From an uncultured Clostridia bacterium (GTDB lineage: Bacteria; Bacillota; Clostridia; TANB77; CAG-508), in contig CANQVF010000002.1 of assembly GCA_947627185.1 (NCBI GenBank), positions 124,001-188,000 of the forward strand: 64,000 bases of DNA, written 5' to 3'. A program made the position numbers and the translations under genes. This document shows, piece by piece, positions 1 through 9,612 of the stretch. The notes below the pieces were generated by a model that made no database searches, was not told where the DNA came from, and worked only from the letters and a program-made list of their open reading frames with translations. Numbering within the stretch: position 1 is the stretch's first letter; every line of letters begins with the position of its first letter.

Positions 1-792
1 ATTTTCTATTTTTTCTAAAGTAGTATCATTTATGACTTTAATTCTAGTATATTGTTTAGCTAAGGTATTGAATTTTTTGATAACTCTACGATAATCAGTT
101 TGTAATTCATTAAAATTATTAGTGTTAATTTCTTGTTCATATTTTATTGATTTAGCTTCAAATTGTTGTACTTCATGATTAGTTATTACTTTTAACTGCT
201 TAATCGGAATATGCTCATTTTCGTCGTTTTTACCACGTTCTAAATTAAAACCAGACCTAGTCATATATTTGTAAAAGTTATCTTGTAAATTTTTATAACT
301 ATTTTTTCCTTTCCAAAATTCAGAACAAGAAAGTTTATCTATTGAATTTCCATTTTTATCTTTAGTGTGAACAACAGGGAGAAATACTAAATGCATGTGT
401 GGTGTTGTTTCATCCATGTGGACTTTTGCAGATAAAATAAATTGCTCTCCTAAATTTTTGTAGTTAGCAACAAAAGTATAGGCAGTTTTAAAAAATCTTA
501 TTGTTTCATCAAAACCTATTTCTTCAAAAAAATCTTTATCAGAAGTAATGATATATTCACAAGCTATATTACTTGTCTTTTTTATTTGACCTTTTAATCG
601 ATAATCATTTCTTAATTGATTAAATCTTTTTGAATATGGAGTAGGGCATGACTTAATTGAAAAGTTGTATATACTTTTACTTTTATCAATGTCTTTGTTT
701 GAATAATTAGTATTTCTCCTTTCATTGTGTCTATAAGCTAAATTTAGAGTATTTAACTTATGCTTTGTGTTTCTAATTATTGCAAAACTCAT
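1..792 (-). CDS. MobV-family (Pre/Mob) relaxase, partial
   Basis: Plasmid mobilization/recombination relaxase that would nick oriT and start conjugal transfer of the element. I translated it from the minus strand: it starts at the ATG at 792-790, preceded by an AAGGAG-like site, and stays open to the window edge (264 residues), so the C-terminus is missing. The N-terminus reads MSFAIIRNTKHKLNTLN, typical of the family. The metal-binding signature HMDETTPHMH lies near residues 125-134 and matches the HxDExxPHxH motif of MobV relaxases. The region upstream (793 onward) carries hairpins expected of a cognate oriT. I am confident of the family; whether the full gene is intact cannot be seen. Confidence 0.9.
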   Translation of the reverse strand, partial: MSFAIIRNTKHKLNTLNLAYRHNERRNTNYSNKDIDKSKSIYNFSIKSCPTPYSKRFNQLRNDYRLKGQIKKTSNIACEYIITSDKDFFEEIGFDETIRFFKTAYTFVANYKNLGEQFILSAKVHMDETTPHMHLVFLPVVHTKDKNGNSIDKLSCSEFWKGKNSYKNLQDNFYKYMTRSGFNLERGKNDENEHIPIKQLKVITNHEVQQFEAKSIKYEQEINTNNFNELQTDYRRVIKKFNTLAKQYTRIKVINDTTLEKIEN

Positions 793-920
793 TTTGTCTC
801 CTTTCTTAAAAATATAGAGACTTCGAAGTCATACTTTTGCATTGAGCACTCATACTAACTAAATAACAGCACTAAAAATAAAACAACATAAAACTAATTT
901 TTCGTGTCATTTAAGTGCTA

Positions 921-1030
921 TAACATACTAGAGGACTTTTAGGGAAAGTCCTCTGTATGATTAGGGGATACCCCTAATAACCCCCTAGAGTGTTTTAATT
1001 TGGAAAAGTTCTCTATAGCGAACTTTAATT
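921..1030. promoter_or_regulatory. Candidate oriT region
   Basis: Two perfect hairpins lie just upstream of the mobV start. GAGGACTTT (931-939) pairs with AAAGTCCTC (945-953), and TTAGGGG (961-967) pairs with CCCCTAA (971-977) around a 3-base loop. A C-rich run and a tract reading TGGAAAAGTTCTC follow. MobV relaxases recognise inverted repeats directly upstream of their own gene, so position and structure fit an origin of transfer. The nick site cannot be assigned from sequence alone. Confidence 0.5.
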
Positions 1031-1343
1031 TTTCTTTAGTATTGCTTATAAGCAATTTATATGTGGTAAGAAATTCTAGAAATCTCTTTTGTTTTTCCTA
1101 ACTAGTTTAATAATACATTACATTTGGCTTGATCAGTAAGTTTATTATAAAAATCTTGATTTTATTGGATTATATTGGATTTTGTTGGAAAATTGAAAAA
1201 ATAAAAGTGTCTGCAACAGACTATTTCCAACAATTACAAGCAATATTTTTACATTTCTAGTTTATGAGATTTTATTTAATTTTAAATTTTCTTATTTACA
1301 AGTTAATGATACTATTTTTATGTCAACCAATCAAATTTGTCAC

Positions 1344-1456
1344 TTTTGCATCAGACGCAAAAAAACACGGGTTTTTTAATAAAAAAGTATCGATTTTGGC
1401 ACTTTTTGCTCAAAAAAGTGTCATTTTTTACAACTTTTTGCATATGACGCAAAAAA
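1344..1456. repeat. Cluster of interrupted palindromes
   Basis: Two copies of a related dyad, TTTTGCATCAGACGCAAAA (from 1344) and TTTTGCATATGACGCAAAA (from 1436), flank a third perfect hairpin, CACTTTTT (1400-1407) with AAAAAGTG (1413-1420). The copies are 92 bases apart. Such arrays commonly serve as operator or replication-control sites on mobile elements. Which protein binds them is unknown. Confidence 0.55.
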
Positions 1457-1645
1457 TCTCTGAAAACATTGAAATACAAGGGAAATCAGACTTGAAAAAT
1501 ATATTTAATTTTTATTGTGTTAACTTGAATTATTTAAAAAATTATAATAATATATTGATGAATTATAGTTAAATAAATAGACTAACTATTTGATTTTTTA
1601 AAAAAGTGTGATATAAATAAAATATAAAAAATTTTGGGAGAAAAG

Positions 1646-2539
1646 ATGGAAAAAGTAAGACCTTTTGTAAAATGGGCTGGTGGAAAAACTCAACTTATTG
1701 GACAAATAAATAAATTTTTACCAACAGAATTGATAGATGGACAAATAAAAACATATATTGAACCATTTGTTGGTGGTGGTGCGGTACTAATTGAAGTCCT
1801 TCAAAAGTATAACATTGAATCAGCTATTGCTTTTGATATAAATGCTGATTTAATAAATTGCTATTTGGTTGTAAAAAATAATGTAGAAGAACTTATTTCT
1901 GAATTAGATAAAAAAGAGAAAAAATATAAGTCTTTAAGTGATGAAAAAAGGAAAGAATATTTTTATACAATTAGAGATGAGTATAATTCTTATGAACTAA
2001 AAGAAAAAGAAATTAATATAAAAAGAGCCTCTGAATTTATCTTTTTAAATAAAACATGTTTTAATGGATTATATAGAGTAAATAGTAATAATAAATTTAA
2101 TGTTCCTTTTAATAATGCTAAAAATCCAACAATATGTGATTCTGAAAATTTAAGAAATATGTCAAAGCTTATTCAAAATGTTAATTTTTATTGCGGAGAT
2201 TATAAACAAGCTGAAAACTTTGTTAATGAAAAAACATTTATATACTTTGATCCACCATATAGACCTTTGTCAATTACATCAGGATTTACTTCTTATACAA
2301 AAGAAGATTTTAATGAAGAAGATCAAAAAGACTTGGGAAAATTTTATAAAGAAATGTCTTTAAAAGGTGTTAAAGTAATGTTAAGTAACTCTAATCCTAA
2401 AAATGTAAATGAAAACGATGATTTTTTTGTGGATTTATATGACGGTTTTAATTTAAATGAAGTGCTAGCTAATAGAAATATAAATTCAAAAGCTGATGGA
2501 AGAAAAGCTATTTCAGAATTATTAATTACAAACTATTAA
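1646..2539 (+). CDS. DNA adenine methylase, Dam/DpnM type (GATC), M1 of a DpnII system
   Basis: N6-adenine methyltransferase of the D12 class, expected to methylate GATC and protect host DNA from the endonuclease encoded at 3675. AdoMet-binding motif FVKWAGGKTQL is at residues 7-17 and the catalytic DPPY at 202-205, with the target-recognition region between them. Length (297 aa) fits DpnM. I place the start at ATG 1646 because GGGAG at 1636-1640 gives proper spacing; an in-frame TTG at 1634 would overlap that site. It is the first gene of a four-gene operon. GATC specificity is inferred from similarity to the DpnII operon and not shown directly. Confidence 0.92.
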   Translation: MEKVRPFVKWAGGKTQLIGQINKFLPTELIDGQIKTYIEPFVGGGAVLIEVLQKYNIESAIAFDINADLINCYLVVKNNVEELISELDKKEKKYKSLSDEKRKEYFYTIRDEYNSYELKEKEINIKRASEFIFLNKTCFNGLYRVNSNNKFNVPFNNAKNPTICDSENLRNMSKLIQNVNFYCGDYKQAENFVNEKTFIYFDPPYRPLSITSGFTSYTKEDFNEEDQKDLGKFYKEMSLKGVKVMLSNSNPKNVNENDDFFVDLYDGFNLNEVLANRNINSKADGRKAISELLITNY

Positions 2540-2551
2540 TTGGAGAAGTAA

Positions 2552-3322
2552 ATGTATAAGGGAAAATTTTATTTTCAAGAGAATAATTTTAATTTAATAA
2601 ATGGTGATTCGTTAAAAAAATTAAAAAATTTTGAAGATAAAAGTATAGACATGATTTTTGCAGATCCACCTTACTTTTTATCTAATAATGGTATTACATG
2701 TAATGGTGGAAAGATGGTTAGTGTAAATAAAGGAGACTGGGATAAATGTTATTCATTAAGAGATAAGCATTCTTTTAATAAAAAATGGTTAAAAGAATGT
2801 TATAGAATTCTAAAAGATAATGGAACTATATGGGTTAGTGGAACTTTGCATAATATATATTCAATAGGAATGGCTTTAGAAGAAAATGGATTTAAAATAA
2901 TAAATAATATTACTTGGCAAAAAACAAATCCACCACCTAATTTAGCTTGTAAAACTTTTACACATTCGACAGAAACAATACTTTGGGCTAGAAAAGACCT
3001 AAAGAATATTAAATATACATTTAATTATGACTTAATGAAAGAATTAAATAATAATAAGCAGATGAAGGATGTTTGGACAACTAGTCTTACAAAGCCATCA
3101 GAAAAGAAACAAGGCAAACATCCAACTCAAAAACCTTTAGAAATATTAGATAGAATAATATTAGCATCGACAAAAGAAAATGATTTAATTTTAGACCCTT
3201 TTTGTGGTAGTAGTACGACAGGAATTGCAGCTAGTAAATTAAATAGAAAATACATAGGAATAGATAACGAGAAAGAATATTTAGATTTATCAGTAAGACG
3301 ATACAACGAAAGGAGAAAATAA
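2552..3322 (+). CDS. Second DNA methyltransferase, beta class (DpnA-like, M2)
   Basis: Amino-methyltransferase with the N6/N4 beta-class order: catalytic DPPY at residues 38-41 comes first and the AdoMet motif DPFCGSS at 215-221 comes last, before the HPTQKP helper motif region. In DpnII systems the companion enzyme DpnA methylates GATC also on single-stranded DNA, which protects incoming plasmid DNA during transformation or transfer. Length 256 aa is right for DpnA (about 268). GGAGA lies just before the ATG. It follows M1 by 12 bases and overlaps the next gene by one base, showing translational coupling. Confidence 0.9.
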   Translation: MYKGKFYFQENNFNLINGDSLKKLKNFEDKSIDMIFADPPYFLSNNGITCNGGKMVSVNKGDWDKCYSLRDKHSFNKKWLKECYRILKDNGTIWVSGTLHNIYSIGMALEENGFKIINNITWQKTNPPPNLACKTFTHSTETILWARKDLKNIKYTFNYDLMKELNNNKQMKDVWTTSLTKPSEKKQGKHPTQKPLEILDRIILASTKENDLILDPFCGSSTTGIAASKLNRKYIGIDNEKEYLDLSVRRYNERRK

Positions 3323-3672
3323 TGGATAATTTGCAAGAATTAGCAAAAGAAGAAAAAGATATAGAAGAGTGGATAGAATTAGCTAATGATATTAATACTG
3401 GATTGGACTTAAAAAGTACAAGAGATAGGATATATAATCAATATGGCTATTTACAAACAAGTAATCAATTTATACAAAATGATAAGGAGATTGTACAATA
3501 TATAAATAGGATTAATCAAAAATATAGTGATTATATTAATTTAATTAATAAAGCTCATCAAGATATACAATGGAATGTTTTAGAGAATTGTATTGAATTG
3601 TTACAAAAAATACTTATATCTAAAATTTTAGGGAAATCATTCGAAAAAATTTTTAGAGGAAAGGAGAACTAA
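3322..3672 (+). CDS. 116-aa helical protein inside the DpnII operon, unknown function
   Basis: I do not recognise this protein. It is acidic and Asn/Gln/Ile-rich, apparently all helical, with no cysteines before residue 90, no membrane segment and no motif. Its ATG shares the A of the upstream TAA stop, an AAGGAG site precedes it, and the endonuclease starts 3 bases after its stop, so it is almost certainly co-translated with the restriction operon. The classic dpnM-dpnA-dpnB operon has no such gene. It could be a controller, an inhibitor or stabiliser of the endonuclease, or an unrelated passenger. It is not a standard helix-turn-helix C-protein as far as I can see. Confidence 0.75.
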   Translation: MDNLQELAKEEKDIEEWIELANDINTGLDLKSTRDRIYNQYGYLQTSNQFIQNDKEIVQYINRINQKYSDYINLINKAHQDIQWNVLENCIELLQKILISKILGKSFEKIFRGKEN

Positions 3673-3674
3673 TT

Positions 3675-4538
3675 ATGGAAAGAAATTTTGCAGAATGGTT
3701 ATTAACATTCACAGATAGCATTGCTGATTATAAATATTATATAGATTTTGAAACTATATATAAAAATGCAGAAAAATATAAAATTGAATTAAATATGATG
3801 AATGCTTTAATAGGAAGTAAAAATATTGAAAGAGATTTTGAAGAGCTATTAAAAAAATATCCAGAAATTTTAAAATGTATTCCTATTCTATTAGCAGTAC
3901 GACAATATGAAATTATTGTTTTAGATAAAGATGGAAATAAATTTGAATATAATTTTAAGAAAATGAATTATTCACTTGAACAATATAAAACATTTATGAA
4001 AGAAACTGGATTATTCGATTTAATTCAAAATCATTTAGTAAATAATTTGTATGATTATGTTTTAGGAGTGGAATCAGGTCTTAATTCCAATGCTAGAAAA
4101 AATCGCGGTGGACATTTAATGGAAGATTTAGTTGAGAATTTTATTCAAAAAGCAGGATTTAAGAAAAATGAATCATATTTTAAAGAAATGTATTTGCAAC
4201 AAATAGAAGAAAAATGGAAATTGGATATGTCTTTTATTAGTAATCAAAATCAAGCAACAAAAAGATTTGATTTTGTTGTAAAAACTGATAATTGTATTTA
4301 TGGAATTGAAACTAATTTTTATGCTGCTAGAGGTTCAAAATTAAACGAAACTGCTAGAAGTTATAAAATGATAGCAGAAGAGGCAAAGAAAATTGAAGGA
4401 TTTGAATTTGTGTGGTTTACAGATGGAATAGGCTGGTATGATGCAAAGAATAATTTAAAAGAAACTTTTGATGTTATGGAAAATTTATATAATATAAACG
4501 ATATGAAAAATGGAGTAATTAATGTTGTTTTAAAATAA
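3675..4538 (+). CDS. Type II restriction endonuclease, DpnII/MboI family
   Basis: Expected to cut unmethylated GATC. Length 287 aa equals that of R.DpnII (288). The N-terminus (MERNFAEWLLTFTDSIADY), the central RKNRGGHLMEDLVENF segment (around residue 140) and the C-terminal RFDFVV...YGIETNFYAARGSKLNE stretch match the DpnII family. The last stretch carries the D and E residues of its PD-(D/E)xK-like active site. An AGGAG site lies 9 bases upstream. It is the last gene of the operon M1-M2-ORF116-R, so protection genes are transcribed before the nuclease. No truncation is seen. Confidence 0.92.
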   Translation: MERNFAEWLLTFTDSIADYKYYIDFETIYKNAEKYKIELNMMNALIGSKNIERDFEELLKKYPEILKCIPILLAVRQYEIIVLDKDGNKFEYNFKKMNYSLEQYKTFMKETGLFDLIQNHLVNNLYDYVLGVESGLNSNARKNRGGHLMEDLVENFIQKAGFKKNESYFKEMYLQQIEEKWKLDMSFISNQNQATKRFDFVVKTDNCIYGIETNFYAARGSKLNETARSYKMIAEEAKKIEGFEFVWFTDGIGWYDAKNNLKETFDVMENLYNINDMKNGVINVVLK

Positions 4539-4587
4539 AACATTTACATTATCCAATAAATAAATCTTTGATAGAGGATGTGATATT

Positions 4588-6345
4588 ATAGTACAGAATA
4601 CTAATAAAACGGAACAAAAAGCAATAACTGTTTTAAGAAATGTATTAGATAAAATTGATACAGTTAGTTATTCTTTTGCTGAAGAAGATAAAGCTATATC
4701 ATGGGATGGAGATATAAAATTATATAAGAATTCTAATGTAAATGATAAGGGAAATTTGTCATCTATAATAAGAGTTCAGATTAAAGGTAGAACTCTAAAA
4801 ATACCATCAAGTGATAAATATAGCTTTTGGATTGAAAAAAAAGATCTTGAAAACTATTTATTAGAAAATGGAACAATATTTTTTCTTGTTATTTTTAATA
4901 AAAAAGATGAACATAAGATTTTTTATATAGATTTACTACCATATAATATAAGAAAATATTTAAAAGAAGAAACTAATAGTAAAAATGAAATAAAAGTAAA
5001 ATTAAAAGCACTTCCAGAAAATTCATATAATTTTGAAAGTGTGTTAAAAAATTTTGAGGTAAATAAGAAACAGCAAGAAAAGATAAGTGAAAAAGTTTTT
5101 GAACAAGAGAATATTACTTTTTCAAATAATGGAAAAAATTCTAAATTAAGATTTTATAATTGGGAATCAAAAAATGATAGCGTATCAACATTGCTAGGAA
5201 AAGAAACATATTTATATGAACTAGATGAAAATGATAATGTTATAAATATAAATTTAGTTACATTTTTAAAGATTTCCGAGCCACATAGTATTAATATAAA
5301 AGATAAATCAGGAAAAAAATATTATAATAAAATAGATTGTGAATATACTAGTGATACAGAAATAATACATATAGGAAAAAGTTTAAAGGTATATAGAAAA
5401 GAACAAAAAATTGTTATAAAAATAAGAGGTTCTTTAAAAGAACGAATTAATTCTTTAAATTTTCTTAAAAAGGCAAATGAAGAACATGGATTTTTTGTGA
5501 ATGATGTGTGGCTAAATTTAGATAATGGTATAAATAATATTAAAAATTTTGAAAATGAAAAAATATTATATGATAAAATAAATTTATTTTTAGAAAAACA
5601 CCATATTAATAAAGATTTAGAACTAGATAAGTGGGAAGTTTCAGATATAAATAAATTTGCAATATGGATTAGTGCTATTGATGATGGAATTCCTATAAAG
5701 GTAAATAATTTTAAAACATCTGTATTAGGATCAATTAGAATTAAAGATATATGTTTTTCTATTTTTGCTGAGAGAAAAGATGATGGACAAATTTTTGTAA
5801 AAAGCATTTGGAATAGTGATATTAATAAAAAATATATTTTTATGAGAGAAGATTCAAATAATAATAAGTTTGAGTCTACAAATATATATGATTTTTTAAA
5901 TAAAGAAGCATATTTATCTGATGATATAAATTATGATGAAATGAAGAAATATTATGATAGCACAGAACTTAAGGAAAATGAAGAAATATCAATTAATATG
6001 CAAGCATTAGAAGTTATTCTTGCTTATGATGAATGTGGAGACATAAAACTATTAAATTATGCAGATTATTTATTGAATAAGATACTTCAGATAAATGAAA
6101 TCTATGATATTGCATTTATTAATAAATGCCAAATAAAAAAAAGATTAAATACACTAACTATTGATGATAAGTATAAATTAATGAAAATAAACGAATCGAA
6201 CAAAGAAATTATTTATCAAATATCTATAGATTTAATTCTAGATAAACAAGAAGAAGCTATAATAAAATTTGAAGAATTAACAGAAGCAGAAAAGAAAGAA
6301 TACTTAAAATTTCCAATTGCTAAATTTCTAAATATAAATAATTAA
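4588..6345 (+). CDS. DUF4365-domain protein with unusual or missing start codon
   Basis: The N-terminal about 65 residues form a DUF4365 domain, a PD-(D/E)xK nuclease-like fold often found in defence proteins: SWDGDIKLY holds the acidic residue and VQIKGRT the Q-x-K motif. The remaining about 520 residues are unrecognised, with a helical, repeat-like C-terminus. The first in-frame TTG is at 4756, inside the domain. The domain continues upstream in frame to about 4588, where an AGAGGATG ribosome site (4574-4580) precedes only ATT (4585) and ATA (4588). A GTG at 4580 is one frame off and hits TAG after three codons. So the gene uses a rare start, or has lost a base. I set 4588 provisionally. 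Confidence 0.7.
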   Translation: MVQNTNKTEQKAITVLRNVLDKIDTVSYSFAEEDKAISWDGDIKLYKNSNVNDKGNLSSIIRVQIKGRTLKIPSSDKYSFWIEKKDLENYLLENGTIFFLVIFNKKDEHKIFYIDLLPYNIRKYLKEETNSKNEIKVKLKALPENSYNFESVLKNFEVNKKQQEKISEKVFEQENITFSNNGKNSKLRFYNWESKNDSVSTLLGKETYLYELDENDNVININLVTFLKISEPHSINIKDKSGKKYYNKIDCEYTSDTEIIHIGKSLKVYRKEQKIVIKIRGSLKERINSLNFLKKANEEHGFFVNDVWLNLDNGINNIKNFENEKILYDKINLFLEKHHINKDLELDKWEVSDINKFAIWISAIDDGIPIKVNNFKTSVLGSIRIKDICFSIFAERKDDGQIFVKSIWNSDINKKYIFMREDSNNNKFESTNIYDFLNKEAYLSDDINYDEMKKYYDSTELKENEEISINMQALEVILAYDECGDIKLLNYADYLLNKILQINEIYDIAFINKCQIKKRLNTLTIDDKYKLMKINESNKEIIYQISIDLILDKQEEAIIKFEELTEAEKKEYLKFPIAKFLNINN

Positions 6346-6350
6346 AGTAA

Positions 6351-6372
6351 TTTGTCAACATCTTTGTCAACA
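6351..6372. repeat. Direct repeat TTTGTCAACA, two copies
   Basis: TTTGTCAACA at 6351-6360 is repeated exactly at 6363-6372, a 12-base period (just over one helical turn). It lies directly upstream of the structured leader at 6408-6510 and may be an operator. No regulator can be named. Confidence 0.5.
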
Positions 6373-6407
6373 AACTTAAAAAATATAAATTTAAAACTAT
6401 ATAAATA

Positions 6408-6510
6408 GCGGGTAATGAGAAATCTTGCTTCTGGTTACCCGCTCCATTGAGTAAAATCGTCGCACCAGACGAAAGTATTGATAAATCAACTGTAAAAGGT
6501 TGATTTTTTT
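6408..6510 (+). ncRNA. Structured leader RNA ending in a terminator (attenuator-like)
   Basis: Three consecutive stems. GCGGGTAA (6408-6415) pairs with TTACCCGC (6435-6442), with an inner AGAA/TTCT stem. TCGTC (6457-6461) pairs with GACGA (6468-6472). A terminator follows at 6483-6510. The G+C content of the first stem stands out in this A+T-rich DNA. It sits 35 bases before a small ORF and the serine recombinase, so it could attenuate expression of integration functions. No known riboswitch family is recognised. Confidence 0.6.
6483..6510 (+). terminator. Rho-independent terminator upstream of the small ORF
   Basis: AAATCAAC (6483-6490) pairs with GTTGATTT (6499-6506), followed by Ts to 6510. 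It lies 35 bases before the ATG of the next gene, so it can act as an attenuator, or simply terminate the DUF4365 transcript. Confidence 0.75.
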
Positions 6511-6545
6511 GATGCCTTTTATTTTGAACGAAAGGATGGTGTGAG

Positions 6546-8649
<2,104 letters not shown>

Positions 8650-8660
8650 AAAAAGTAACA

Positions 8661-8764
8661 GGAAAAATTCTGCTTGAAATAATTTTTGTACTCCCACTGG
8701 TACTCTATCAAGCATTGAATTTTTCCTCCCTAGTCGAAAAATTCAGTTTATGGGACTAAGTCCC
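8661..8764. repeat. Inverted-repeat tract after the recombinase, possible attachment region
   Basis: GGAAAAATTC (8661-8670) is repeated inverted as GAATTTTTCC (8717-8726), and the arms extend through TGCTTG/CAAGCA with a small bulge, giving a stem of about 16 pairs. A separate dyad GGGACT-A-AGTCCC lies at 8752-8764. There is no T-run right after the stem, so it is not a clean terminator. Its place just beyond the recombinase gene makes it a candidate att or regulatory site. That is inference. Confidence 0.4.
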
Positions 8765-8919
8765 AAACCCTTTATAAAAATTAGAAAAAAATAATAAAAT
8801 CTTTTGCAAAAATTTACATTTTCTTTATTTATAATTGTTGTAAAACATCAAAATTTATGGTATAAATATATGGACAAACCAAAGAAAAAAATCAATTCAA
8901 AAAATATAAAGAAACATAG

Positions 8920-9597
8920 GTGATTATAATAAAACGATTAAATATATTTATAGATGAAAGTGGAGACTTTGGTTTTGTAAAAGGAAGTTCAGATTTATAT
9001 GCTGTATCATTTACATTACATGAAAGTTCTGATTCAATAGAAACTGAATTAAAGTACCTTAATGAGAAGTTGAAAAGCCTTAACTATAATGGTATGATAC
9101 ATTTAGCATATCTTATTGCAAAAAGAGGCGATTATTCTCATTTCAATTTTGAAAAGAGAAAAAGCATATTTTGGTCAATATTTTATTTTTCAAGTAGAGT
9201 AAAAGTTAAAATAAAAACTATTATAATAGATAAAAAATACATAAATAAGAAAACGCAATTAAATGTTGCTTTGGCTAGAGAAATAGGTCAGTTTATAAAT
9301 GATAATAAAGAATATTTAGATTCATTTGATAAAATTGTTATTTATTATGATAATGGGCAAGAAACATTAGCAACAATATTGGATACTCTTTTTGCTAGTA
9401 ATCCTAAAGTAGAAAGAAGAATAGATTTTGACCATACAAAGAAAAGATTATTTCAAGTTTCAGATATGTTAACTGTAATAGATAAACTAGACTATAAAAG
9501 GAAAAATAATATTTCATTTACAAAATCTGAAACATTTTTCTTTAGGGGTAAAGATTTTAGGCATATTATAAATTTGTTAAAAAATAAAAGAATTTAA
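8920..9597 (+). CDS. DUF3800 domain protein
   Basis: The N-terminal motif NIFIDESGDFGF (residues 8-19) is the hallmark of DUF3800, a family with an RNase H-like fold that is frequent on mobile elements and near defence genes. Further family-like segments are YYDNGQE (about 146) and FQVSDMLTVIDKL (about 185). Its biochemical activity is not established. The GTG at 8920 is the best start, with a weak ribosome site. The gene is followed after 15 bases by an HD-domain gene, and the two probably form an operon. It may be cargo of the mobile element or a neighbour just outside it. Confidence 0.85.
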   Translation: MIIIKRLNIFIDESGDFGFVKGSSDLYAVSFTLHESSDSIETELKYLNEKLKSLNYNGMIHLAYLIAKRGDYSHFNFEKRKSIFWSIFYFSSRVKVKIKTIIIDKKYINKKTQLNVALAREIGQFINDNKEYLDSFDKIVIYYDNGQETLATILDTLFASNPKVERRIDFDHTKKRLFQVSDMLTVIDKLDYKRKNNISFTKSETFFFRGKDFRHIINLLKNKRI

Positions 9598-9612
9598 TGG
9601 GAGATATTAATT

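Larger units (their letters stand above)
793..1645. other. Long noncoding gap between relaxase and methylase genes
   Basis: About 850 bases with no convincing gene. It holds an oriT-like hairpin tract (921-1030), a very A+T-rich stretch, and a cluster of interrupted palindromes (1344-1456). The motif AAAAGTGTC or close variants recurs on both strands (about 1203, 1339, 1396-1422, 1603). A 102-codon open frame at 1264-1572 runs through the palindromes and has no convincing ribosome site, so I do not call it a gene. Confidence 0.6.

Noticed and set aside
1264..1572. 102-codon frame before the methylase
   Set aside because: It has no good ribosome site, runs through palindromes and repeats, and its residue composition is that of translated A+T-rich noncoding DNA.
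5322..5807. 161-codon minus-strand frame inside the DUF4365 gene
   Set aside because: A Ser/Phe/Ile-rich antisense shadow of a Lys/Asn-rich gene, without its own signals.
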